Assembly: GCA_902806595.1 (NCBI GenBank)
Contig: CADCXC010000004.1
Coordinates: 1,922,001 to 1,986,000, forward strand
DNA from: Pyrenopolyporus hunteri
Lineage: Eukaryota > Ascomycota > Sordariomycetes > Xylariales > Hypoxylaceae
Reading direction: 5' to 3'
Length of the DNA stretch: 64,000 nucleotides
In this document: piece after piece, positions 1-10,961 of the stretch
Layout: each line of letters opens with the position of its first letter
Position numbering within the stretch: position 1 is the first letter of the stretch
Made by a program: the position numbers and the translations under genes
Notes under the pieces: model-generated
Databases searched by the model: none
Told to the model about the DNA's origin: nothing
What the model saw: only the letters and a program-made list of their open reading frames with translations

Positions 1-492
1 GGGGTTTATTGGTGAGTCATAACCTTCGTTTTCGCTGTCCTAATACGTGCCTACCTACCTACTTAGGTGGCATATCCCATTCCACCAGTCATTCCCATCC
101 TGCTAACCAACCCCCCACAAGAGCCCAACACTCCCCTCGACCGCCTCATCCGTGCCTCGACGCCCCTCTCGACAGCCGAGCGCTCCGCGCTCCTCGAGCG
201 GACCCCCGAGCTCGCGGCCGCGCACCAGGAGGCCGCGAGCCGGGGGGCGACGGCGGCGCCCGACGCGCGCGACGACGTGGACCTGCACTACGTGTGCTTC
301 GTGAAGACGGAGGACGGCACGCTGTGGGAGCTGGACGGGCGCCGCAAGGGCCCCCTCGCCCGCGGCCAGCTGGGCCCCGGCGAGGACGTGCTGTCCGAGA
401 AGGCGCTGCTCTGGGGCCCGCTGCAGTTCCTCGAGCGCGGCGGGGGCGACATGAGGTTTAGCTGCGTCGCGCTGGCGGGGTCGTTGGATTAG
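1..492 (+). CDS. Ubiquitin carboxyl-terminal hydrolase (peptidase C12, UCH-L/Yuh1 type), 3' end only
   Basis: C-terminal part of a UCH-family deubiquitinase, a cysteine protease that removes small adducts from the ubiquitin C-terminus. The gene enters the window from the left. An exon end at 1-11 is followed by an intron 12-121 (GTGAGT donor, TGCTAAC branch point, CACAAG acceptor) and the last exon 122-492, giving GFIEPNTPLDRL across the junction, as expected before the crossover-loop region. The sequence DVDLHYVCFVK, then LWELDGRRKGP, is the conserved strand that carries the catalytic His (here the H of DLHYVCF) and Asp (the D of ELDGR) of the Cys-His-Asp triad; the Cys lies upstream, outside the window. 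The C-terminal FSCVALAGSLD matches the family end. The last exon is very GC-rich at third positions compared with most genes here. The intron holds CTACCTACCTACTTAGG, the dispersed motif of this genome. Confidence 0.85.
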
Positions 493-1026
493 GTTAGTTT
501 GGGGAGGGGGGAGATGATTGCGATGATAATGATGGCGGCGGGGGCGACGACGACGATTAAGCGGGTGGCTTCTGGCAAGTTACGTACTAACTGCCTAGTG
601 GGGGTCGGGGCGTGCTATGAAATAGAAATACATGCGTGCTATACGCGCCGTGGCGTTAGGTTAGGGGGCTAGGTTGTTTTAATGAGTGTCTGATGAACGA
701 CATCGCACTTATAATCTTATAAGCAAACAAGAGAAGATCGTAATGATGCATTACGGAACGGCTGGTATCCTATTCTAGCTCTAGCCTTGACGAATGCAGC
801 GCAGGAATTACTGACAATCTAATGATACTAGTCCGCAATCTACTATGGTGCCTTCTAACAAATTCTTAGGGACGTATTTGCCAACTTCCAAACCACACAC
901 GGAGCTTGTCTCATGATCATCCTATTCGTCCAAGCCATATTTTCAGGTAACCCGTTACCGTTTACTCACATACTGATGGGGCCGATATGCCGGCTCACCA
1001 AGCTCAAACCTTACGCGCGAGACATG
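493..1026. other. Intergenic, between the UCH end and the unknown Lys/Glu-rich gene
   Basis: The two flanking genes converge here, so this holds two 3' UTRs. The first 150 nt after the stop are G-rich with GAT/GAC trinucleotides. I see no RNA gene or further coding sequence. Confidence 0.5.
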
Positions 1027-3052
1027 TTAAAACGCAATCCGGGTCTCGTTTACAGAGACACTCCGGCGGGGCGTGGCAGCACGAATCGTCTCAGCTGTGC
1101 CGAAGGGCTCGAAGCTGAACGGCGCGTGCGGAGCGTGCAGGACCGGAACAGGCGTCATTATAGGCGAGACGTAGTGGCAGTTACTGTGGCCACAGTAGGG
1201 AGATTCGACGCTCAAAGCTGGCAATAGTGATACGGGGACACAGGCGTATAAGCCGGGCTCGTGATAGATCCTGTACGGGCAGACGGATCCGTTGAGGCAA
1301 GGAGCAGTGGTTACGGTCCTCAGCCGGCTTGGGCTAGGATTAAATCTGGGTAGGCATTGGCATTCGAGTTAGTATGTGTTACCAATCCCAAATATCGTGG
1401 GCGGCGAGAGTGCAAACTTATAGATTAGATACTTACCCGCTCCGCAACCAGCTGGGGTTCTGCTTTGGATAAGGGGGCGAATCGTCTAGCTTGATACCGA
1501 GTTGTTCGCACCATGGAGAAACGCAACGAGTCAACGGGGCCCGAACCGGCGAGTAAGTTTGAGAAGTAGACTGCGTGGTGGCGGCATCAGGGGCGGGCGT
1601 CGGCTCCTTACTGCAAAGGGCGTGGCCTTGCATAAGTGTCACAGGCCAGTCTCTATTGCCGTCCAAGCCGTGGCTGGTAGGGCGGCCATTCTCGCCGTTC
1701 TCCTGTTGCTTGCCCGATGGAACTGATCTCTGAAAGGAGTCGGGTTGGGGATCGAGGGCGCGTAGCGGAGCCTTCTCGGCTGTCGAGTCTCCTCCCCTAG
1801 GCGGATCGTCGCCCATATGCTGGTGTATATGTCGGTCGATGTGCGCTGCGATATGCTCGATCAAGTCTTGTTCGCTCTGGGAATGGCCTAGGCTACTCTT
1901 CTGCACATCATCAGCCCTTTCAGTGTCGCCCAATCCGAGCAATTTCTTGGCGGCTTCGGTGAGATCATGGAATGAAGGCAACCCGCCCCAATTTTCCAGT
2001 GATTCTTTCATGAAGTCGAGTGTCCCCTGCTCTTCAGGATGCTGACATATTTGGCATCCAGGATGTAGATGCGGCCCAGCGGCAGCAAGGTCGTGGGTGT
2101 CGGCAGGTAAGTCAGGAGGCGGTGGTTCGGTTCCTTTCCCTTTACTCCTCCTCTTCTCTTTCTCCTTGAGACGCTGCTCTTTGCGCTCCCTGCGCCTTTC
2201 TATCTTCAGTCTTTTCTTTTCCTCTTTTTCCTTGGCTTTCCTCTCCTTTTCGGCCTTCTTGGCTGCTTCCCTCTCTCTCTTCGCCTTTATCTTGTCTTCT
2301 TTGGATTTCTTGCCTCTGACCTGCGGTTCGACCACAACAGGGGTAGGAGGAGGGAGTTCAGATGGCTCCAAAGGTGCGCCATCCTCTACTTCGTTTGGCT
2401 CCGCTCCGTCTACCCCTTGGACACTGGAAGGACTGACGATGCTCTGAAGAACATTTAATGCTTGCTGAACTCCATGGGTAATCTTCTCTTGTAGGGTTTC
2501 CTCTTGTAGGGTTTCCTCTGCTGCATTGTCCTGCTCCCCCTGGTCTTCGTCGTGGGGCTGTTCATCTAATTAATAAAAAACTGATTAGTATGTACTATAT
2601 GAATTGGCGGAGGATAGCTAACCTTCCGAAGGCACCTCGAATATTTCCTGGTGGTCGTGCGGTCTCTCTGCCGTAGCAGGAGTATCCAACGGCTTTGGTT
2701 CAACTTCCACTAAATGTGGCGCAACACGCGAGGTTGCTTGGGACTTGGGAGATAAGTTCAGACTCTGTTTACCACCAGTACCGTGCGTGAGGTCGTCGAA
2801 CTCGGGCTCAGGGGGATCGCCCCGCCAGTCACAGACTTTATCCCGCAGGTAAGGCGGGCGAATCTTGTGTATAAGATCGTTATGTTCGGGCTCCGGGCTA
2901 TCTCCTCGCCAACTGCAATGGTCGGCGACTCCAGTCCTAGCTTCGGGTTGCGCACCACACATGTTGCTTCTGTCTGGGAGGCTAGATGGGAGGATGTTGG
3001 GGTCTTTAGGCCCGCGTGCGACAGATTTTCTATGAGAATACGTTAGGCCCAT
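1027..3052 (-). CDS. Hypothetical Lys/Glu-rich coiled-coil protein
   Basis: Not recognised. Exons as I read them: 2623-3052, 1437-2565 and 1027-1345. They add to 1878 nt (625 aa) with intact frame through both introns (GTTAGC...TTAG and GTAAGT...CCCAG with a TACTAAC branch point). The N-terminal part has an imperfect internal repeat (WRGDSPEPEHNDL / WRGDPPEPEFDDL), which supports the frame. A tandem TLQEE repeat sits just after intron 1. A strongly basic/acidic helical stretch (about 2100-2310, KAKREREAAKKAEKERKAKE type) would form a coiled coil. A Cys/His-containing segment (HPGCQICQHPEE) follows, and a proline-rich C-terminal tail comes last. A further frame at 3043-3339 (starting MRVLIARRTYLDYLYH) may be a 5' exon: a tag acceptor with a CTAAC branch point lies near 3028, but no good donor in the right phase is visible. 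Function unknown; possibly nuclear. Confidence 0.55.
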
Positions 3053-3339
3053 TCATGGGCATCCGGGTCGTCCGCACCGGGGAGCGTTACATCTAAGTGT
3101 TCCGTGTAGGTTATACTCAGCTGGGTGTGAGCTTGGAGAAATTGGAAAATGTAGGAAGTAGGATAGCAGTACATGTAATAGGTAAGGATGGCGTCTAGAG
3201 GTTCAAGATCAATGTTGTAGCCTTGATTTCTCAACTGCATTGGATATCTACGTAGGCCAGAGAATAGGCGTTCTACTACTGCCGCGGGTATGTGATAAAG
3301 ATAGTCGAGGTAGGTCCGTCGGGCTATGAGAACTCTCAT

Positions 3340-6300
3340 TCTTAAACTCCATGAGGAACTACACCAGGAATTTTTCTGGAACGGGAAGGGCCATCCAGAG
3401 AGAGAATGACACAGCGCTATTTACTCAACGATGTATGGCAAGAGGCGCCTACCTAGGTAAGGTACCTAAGGACCCCATATTCGAGGTTGAATGCATTACA
3501 CTACTAAACTTCTACTACAACTATGCTGCCTCGTGTAATCATATACTTTACATATTTTATGTACTTGCTATGTATTGAGATAGCCCCGAAGTCTTCAGGA
3601 CAGATACCTCCCCTATACGTAAGTATATACTCGTATGTTGTAGAATGAAAGGATCGGTGGACTCTATTAGTATTCTGTAGCAGGTATCTATATTCGACGC
3701 AACATTCGGTGATTTTGTATTTTCTACGAATTCTATTATTCTAAATGCGAAACATTATCTGTACTCAGCAATCCGTATTCCTGCCGTATCCTATTCCTAT
3801 GAATAGAAACGTACGGTCGCCTCAGCACCCACGAGACATGTTAAATAGGTATGAAGAAATCTAGCAACCCCTTAGATTCTTGGCGTTGTTACCGTGTTAT
3901 TCATAACGGCTGATTCAGGCGACAATTCGAATATCGTCCTATCCCAAGTCAGTTAATACGACACCTTCCTTCTTCTTCGCCTACTAAGCCTCCCTACGGC
4001 TGCATTCGGTCGGGCCGTGACGACGGCCTTGTGTTCAACACGACATTGGGGTGCAAAATCGAGGATCGAACCAATAAGCAAGCGGTCAGATCATTCCGTG
4101 AGTGTTTTAGGAGCATCGAAGGAAGCCGACCCACCACCCGAACCTTAGTTGTTGAATCATCATAAAATAGCATCTCCTGATCAGACATCAATACATGTTG
4201 CTTGCTCATGCGGGACACGGTAGATTTGCGGTTACATCGTGAGGCAGGATATCTAAGGATTTTCTTCCTTTTAGTGGCGTGCAACTCTACAAACGCTTAC
4301 TTAGTGGTCCGTGATAGCCCCCAATCTTGTGCTGATCTTCCCAGGAAGGGAGCGCCGAAGAGTTAGGTTATCGGTGACCGTATTATCGGGATGCTATTGA
4401 GTAAAGTGAACTGTGACGTCTACACTAGGTAGCTGGTGGTTTATTCGGAACTTCTGTCACGCTTATGCCCATCGTGACATTTGGACTCCTACCTCCAAAG
4501 TAGCGAAGATACGAGTCGACAATTTACTGCTAGTAGTTCGCTATAATCACCTAGGTAATTAAGGTACCTTAGCAATTGGGTGCTAGATCCGAACCGTCAG
4601 TACAAAATAATGCTTGGAAGAGACTCGGATTATACACCGAAGCTAGTAAGGTAGGGCGAGTCTTAATGCGGCCACACGCCTCAAGCCTGAAACTGTATGA
4701 GCGTAAATGTGGTCCGCGTGGAAGCGTGGTGAAGAAACGCCCCTGAGCTCGGACTCCACCACGACCGAGCAACCCATATCCCTTGACTACCTAATTTAAT
4801 ATCAGACTGGCCGTAGATAGTATCCTTGGAGCAAATGTCGGAGGGGGGGATAACGCCTCTCTCTTTCTCTCTCTAATCCTATAGTATGAGGCCGTTGAAA
4901 GACGATCCGAAGTTATCTATTTGGTATGATTAGCGGAAGAGATCTGCATCTGACGAAGAGGTAGCTTGGCTCTCCGGATAGCTACAGCCATTCGGAATGA
5001 CGCCGCCCAGGCAAAACGATTCAGGGAAATGGTAGCTCCAAGACATTTTCATACCGGGGTGATCGCTGTCATCTAAGACTTGTGGTTGAAGATTGCATGG
5101 GTTTGCGGCTTTGATCCATTATGTAGAACTCTAGTGGCTTCCAGTAGTCTTCAGCTGTGTTCGCTAACGTGGACTAATACATATGGATCATGGTCTATTA
5201 CTCCGTCCTAGAAGCTGTAGGGTTTCTCGGGCTTACCGAGCTGATCAGGGTAGCTAACGGAACGACGCGATGGCGTGGCACAATACCTCTCGACGCGAAG
5301 GTGTAGTAGCGAGCTTAGATTCAAAGTCGAACTTCTAACCTAAGGTAGGTAAATACCTAACCTAGGAGAGCAAGTCAAGCAGAAAGGCCGGGCGTATAGT
5401 TTGCTCAACATCCTTATTAAATCATGGGCGCCCTTTTAACCTTGAAGTTCCGGTGTGTGTTGTAACGGGATAGATGTGATGGATGTGATTGTCGGCATAT
5501 ACATACGAATGAGTCCGAGGGGAAGGGACCGCACTAATAAATTCGCCAAGCTAAATGGTACGTACACTAGACGTAGTACATCGCGACGAACGAGAAAGCT
5601 TTCAAGCGCTTCGGGAAGGGCTAACCGGATAGGGAAAGGTAGGGTGAATTAAATAATCTGAACCGACAGGGATGATGACGCTACATACAGATCCCCCTTT
5701 CTCCGATTCGCATCCCAGAAGGTCGGATTTGGACTTGATATCGTACTCGACGACACGGTTGTTTTTGTCCTCGTCGGCGCTGTTAGGCATTTGTTCTTCA
5801 GCACTTAGCGCTTATTCCCCTTTCCCGCGACAAATGCGGCTATCTGTGAAAGGAAATATACGTAGGATAATAGGATTCGAGGGAATCGATAAAACTTGAG
5901 TGTGAGTTGCAAAGCTGGCGTGTGATTGGTTAGAATAGTGGTTGTCCTAAGGAATCGGCTATCTACCGTAGGAATACAATCTTCACAGGGGATAGGAATG
6001 CCCTTGTCCCAAAGGAACAGCAAAAATGTTATATGCGTATGGACTTGAATCCTAATGTGACATACACGACAGCATCATGTGTTCGTTCAAGTTGTGAGAA
6101 AGGTAGCAATATTGATCCATCCGTTAACTTACATCATCCTTAGGTAGATGTATGCTTGGTGGCTACCTAGGTAGGTAAGTTTGTACACCCCATACCGCTG
6201 TTGTTCACTCCTAATTTATGGGTGGGCATTTTGAAAGTACCTAACGAAGGTTGTCGGCCGAATTGCAGTATAATACAAAGCTCCCCACTACTACTTCGGC

Positions 6301-7137
6301 TAGATCATCAAATCGTTGGAACTATCGAATCGGATCTTGTAATACGTTGAGGTACTTTCTACACCATATACCTAAGTTAAGTACGTGTAATTATCTACCA
6401 GGTAATATGCGAATTACTTCGCTTCGACTAGAATGAACAGGTACGAAGGTAAGTGAGTATATTCAGCGGCGGCAGTAATAACGTAATTGAATGGCGTCCA
6501 GCCAGAATCTATATCGCACTTATCTGGAGTATCTTCCTAGTACCTGAATACTACATAAGTACGTAAATCTTCAACAAACAGCCTGCATATACCTATGTGT
6601 ACCAGGGGTATGATGACGGTTAGTCGCACCGGCTCATGGCGGCAGGGTTGCGCGGTTGTGTCCTAGTACATGTGTATAATCCATGGTTTCGCAATCAACC
6701 GCGTTCCATCGGCCAATAGAGATCTCAAGATGAAGCCTAAGAGGGGCGTGTGGGGGGTATTCTAAGGAGTAAAGTGGATCATCGCTGCATATCGAAGGGA
6801 AGGAAAAAAAAGGATGGAGTGACTGGTTAGCACTTCGTACAAACGGCAAGGTACGACGTGCAATTTATGTAGGTAGCTGTAGACTTTTCGATGTCCTTCC
6901 CCTTACCTAGGTACCTACCTACCTACCTACCTACCTACCTACCTCACATATGTGAGTAGCAAGGTAATTACTACCACCTTAGCTTTAGTCTAAACTTTAC
7001 TATTGTGTTAGCTACACTAGGCACACATCCATACCCCGTACCTGCCTCCTACGTAAATACAATGAGGAGGACGAGTGTCTTCATTCAGCCTTAAAGCTAC
7101 CTAGGTACCCTAGCACCAACCCGTTCGCCCTCCGCTT
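3340..7137. other. Gene-poor stretch with dispersed ACCTAGGT repeats
   Basis: About 3.8 kb with only short, unconvincing reading frames in all six frames. Base composition is more AT-rich than the neighbouring exons. It contains exact TACCTAGGTA palindromes at 3450, 6164, 6904 and 7098 and many half-sites (GGTACCT, CCTAGG, AGGTAGGT). I see no transposase or reverse-transcriptase motif, no terminal repeats and no RNA gene. Confidence 0.5.
6904..6943. repeat. (ACCT)n tetranucleotide array
   Basis: About eight or nine tandem ACCT units directly follow a TACCTAGGTA palindrome. This is the longest pure array of the unit that makes up the dispersed motif in this window. Confidence 0.9.
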
Positions 7138-7310
7138 GAGTTTCTTTTTCCTTTCAATCCTCTCTCACCTAACAAACACCCTTATATCATCGCATTTATC
7201 ACACTCATTCTATAGTATCTTTTCTCTCACGTATATTTTCCTATTATTACATTTCTTATACTCTCTTTGTCATTATTCTATAGTCTTTTTCTTCTTTAAC
7301 TCGTAGCATG
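7138..7310 (+). promoter_or_regulatory. Pyrimidine-rich promoter/5' leader of the 7453 gene
   Basis: The segment is dominated by C/T on the + strand (TTTCTTTTTCCTTTC, TCTCTCACC and similar). It ends about 140 nt before the ATG at 7453. CT-rich tracts just upstream of or within the transcription start are usual in filamentous fungi. No clear TATA box is seen. Confidence 0.45.
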
Positions 7311-7452
7311 TGACGGATATGGCACCTATCCTCTGCTCTATCTAATGGAACCCCGCGCCCTCCAAGACAATCTGCTAGACAGGGGCAGTAAGGGACGAAT
7401 ATTTCTATGAATTGGCCATACATGCGTATGAGTATCTGACCCGACCTTCACA

Positions 7453-10068
7453 ATGGGCTGGCTGAGCTTCTTTTCAAAGAAGCCTCCTGCCGATAATCTG
7501 GGCGATGGTCTCCGAGCGCAAGCCTACGACGCGACCGTCGCTGCAACTCCTCCAATCCGCGGTATGAACCGAGCTTTGCATCCCAGGAATCTGGTAAATC
7601 TCCGAGCTGACCTATCACTCAAGGCACCTACCCGGTAGCGGGCAATGGGCCAAATATCTTGGACAAATTTCAGAAATCTCATCCACATTTGAGGGCTGCT
7701 CATTTCAATGACGATTCCGCACCGCCTCCTATTGTCCCGCGACTTTTCGATCGCCCCAACACGGCCCCCACCCAGCGATCTCCTGAAGGATGTGCCCGCC
7801 CAGAATCTCGGACAGGGGCCTCGCCAAAGCCTCCACGACAACCACCCAAAAAACGATACGGCCCGTACAAACTTCCCTCAAAGATATCAACCGAGCAAAA
7901 CGAAGACGTTGCAGCCTCTAGGTCCATTTATAGCCTTCCTTCGCCACCTCTCACTCGCGACCGTAACTCCTCTATCTTTAGCGGAGATTCGGGGTCGACG
8001 AGGAGATTCGTAGACCTTTTGGATGCTCAATCATTCATCAAACCGTCTGATTTTTACGGTCGCGTCAGAGCTACCGGCACAAAAGACTACGATGAAGATG
8101 TCGCCGACCGCAATATCGATGAGAAGGGATCTAGCCTTCACTCTATGCAAGATCAAGATTTTTACCCTAGGAATTCCACGCCTAGCGTTCACGGCTACGA
8201 TAATAGGGTTGATCGGCCGCGATCGTCAAAGAAAAGATATTCAGCGGGATCTGGGTTGCCGACTAAATCAAGTAATTCTCACCTCAATGATTTATTACCT
8301 ATGATAATATTCTCGGAGACGCCCAAAGAAGATGGAGATAAGAGCGAGGCGGTTCTATCTAAGAAAGCTTCTCGTCGACGGTCTCTACACTCATACGTTC
8401 CTTCTTCCTCCATGGATAGGCCGAAAAGTGCTTCTAAGGGAAAGAGAGTGAAAGGGGTAAGCTCTGATTACTTCCCCGATTCTCTCCGAGAAAGGGCTCG
8501 GGCGGCAGTCTTGGAAGATTTTGGACGGGATTTATCTGTGGGCCTGGACGTAGAGGGCAACTCGAGGCGGTCGATTAGGACCCGGAAGATTTCCGTTCGT
8601 GAGCAAGATTTAGAAGATTCAGACAGCGATGATTCGTTCGATGCGCCTATAGATTTTAAGCAAGCGCTCCCTCGGGCGAACCGATACCAATCTCCTAAAG
8701 GCCCTTCTCGACGTAGAACGATGCCGCACATATCCTCGACACACGTTAGGCCGCCATCTAAGAGGGGCAGCCTAAAAGCCCTCCAGTCCTTCGGCCACGG
8801 AGAGATAACAGCGGAAGGCAACCTGCCTTGCGTTGAAGAGAGTTTGCACCGGAAAAGGAATCGTGAGCCTTCAAGGCACCACTATGAGACTTTTCCCGAC
8901 TTTGATGGCGCGTTCGACGAAGTGCCGCCATTGCAGCCCGCGGCGCTACTAAGTAAGTAACTTTACCGCTAGATTTGCTTTTCCTACAAGCGTATTAATA
9001 AACTATCTAGAGTCAAAAGCGGCCCTTAGTCGCCCCAGCGGCAAAGACGAATTAAACTACCACTATCTAAACGGAAGCATGGTATCAGTGTCCGGAAAGA
9101 GTACTAAACGATCCGAGATCACAGAGATAGTCCCGGAACGAGGCAGCAGTATTCGTCGTTGCTCTTTAACCTCTGAGACGGCAGGCTCCACGCTAAGCTC
9201 AAATCCGTTCAGGCCGCAGTCCGGACATACTACTAACACTTCGGTCGATCTTACACCTCGAAAGTCTCTGCCTAAGACCGTTGGTTCGAGCCAGGCGTCT
9301 TTTCTACCGGAGGACCATATAGGAGTTGACCCGGAAATGCTAGCAGGATCTCTCCTTAATTCGAGTAAACAACAGCCCTCGATAGACTTCGTTATCGATG
9401 AGGATGCCTCTTCGGTTGACTCCTTCGACGCACCACGGCGTTCTGCGGGCGAGTTCGAGAAGGATCTCCTTTTTCAAGGCTATGGGCTAGAAGGCTCTCA
9501 ACTACCAGGGCTTCCAGCTTCATTTGATGCAGCGGCAACGAAAACTAATAAACTGGGCCGATCTCCACCGGCACAGACTATCTCTGTTCCAAATAGCTCA
9601 CGCTATCTAGCCGCTTCAACCTCCAACTTGGGCGATGGTCTCTCCTCTACGTTCGGTTCCCAATATTCAACTCGATCTCTGAAACAATTGTCTCGATCTA
9701 GATCATCTCACTTACAAGTACCTAATTTTGACGATTCAGATTCGGATAATAACGAAGGATTGGGGCCCGAATCTGATTCCGAGGACGAAATGAACTTCGA
9801 TATTCCTTTAACCCGCTCAACTGAACCTCGATACCACTCCCTCGACAGTAGACGGCGCTTTGAAACCGCTGCTCGGCCATCTAGGGAGCATATCTTAGAA
9901 TTCGCCGACGCCGCTACGCTAGCGCAGCTTCGAAGAGAAGCGAAGGCAATGGAGCGTGCGAGTAGCGCCTCGATGCGCAAGTCAAAGGGCAAAGGAAAAG
10001 CACCCGACATACGCATTCCCAGAATCGAGTTAGACGACGACCAATCCGGTTATGCGGATAGCGAGTAG
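7453..10068 (+). CDS. Hypothetical large, Ser-rich disordered protein
   Basis: Not recognised. Exons 7453-7561, 7624-8952 and 9011-10068 join to 2496 nt (831 aa). The introns are 62 and 58 nt with GTATGA/GTAAGT donors and CAAG/CTAG acceptors, and the frame continues through both (TPPIRGTYPVAGNGP and LLKSKAALSRP). The protein opens with MGWLSFFSKKPP and is then mostly low-complexity: Ser/Pro/Arg-rich, with basic clusters (SKKASRRRS, RPKSASKGKRVKG) and acidic runs (LEDSDSDDSFDAP, NFDDSDSDN, ESDSEDE). The phrase DSFDAP appears twice (about residues 380 and 535) in equivalent acidic contexts. A short helical segment near the C-terminus (ATLAQLRREAKAMERA) precedes a basic KSKGKGKAPDI stretch. No enzyme motif, signal peptide or membrane segment is visible. 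It could be a nuclear or cytoskeletal scaffold, but that is a guess. It converges with DCL1. Confidence 0.7.
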
Positions 10069-10961
10069 CGATATGACGGGCTTCTGCGCTAGTTCTGAAT
10101 AGAAAGCATGGAAAGGGAGTCGTATTGGATGGACACCCGCCCAGTGTTTTCGTATATTACTCTTTCTTAAGCCTTCCACTGTCATTACCGCAAAGGTCTC
10201 AGACAGCACTCCTCCACTACCTAATCATTATCCCCACGATTGTAACGACCGTTCTCTTATATTTTTTGTTTGGCGCACGGCAATGAGTTGGCACCGAATG
10301 CCCGGCGTGGCTCGAGCCTTGTTTTATACCCCCCGGTGTCATAGATCGGGACCTAGCGACATAGGTCGGAACAGGGTGTTGCTATTTCACATGGCAACCA
10401 TAGGGGAGGCTGGATTCGATTGTATATTTTACGAAGACTCTCTTGGATTAAGAGGCATGACGTTCCCTTGTATTATGTCGGCGGCACTGTTCGCCTTTGG
10501 CTCGAGCAAGCTGTAGTTGAGGCTCATGTGGGAAGAACTAAGGGGAGGGGGGACTGGAATATAATCGAGCGGGTGCTAAAGCAGGGTGAGAATTGATTAG
10601 TATATAGTTAATTGGATCATGATTGATACCTAGCTTCGTTATTTTCTCTCCTGGGAGATAATGTTGTAGTCCTCCATCCTGCACTTTGCGGGATTGATCT
10701 GGAGATATCTTTCTCCCCGAATTGCGAGTCGTTAAATGCCACTGCTTGTCAAGCTAGGGACTCCTCGTGTGACGAGATTCATCCTCATATTTTTAAGCCC
10801 TCGCATCTCAGTCCGAACCCAAATCTACGGTTACGAGATTAATACACACGTGCATGGAAGAACTGGAAAGATAACTAGGTACTTAGGGGGGCCCACGATA
10901 CCTCCCTAGCCGCCCACGTAGGTCGCCCACTTATTCACCGTATAAATTTCTCCCTTCCCCC
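10069..10961. other. Intergenic between convergent genes
   Basis: Two 3' UTRs meet here. A 77-codon frame at 10283-10516 has no recognisable motif and I do not count it as a gene. Nothing else is seen. Confidence 0.5.
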
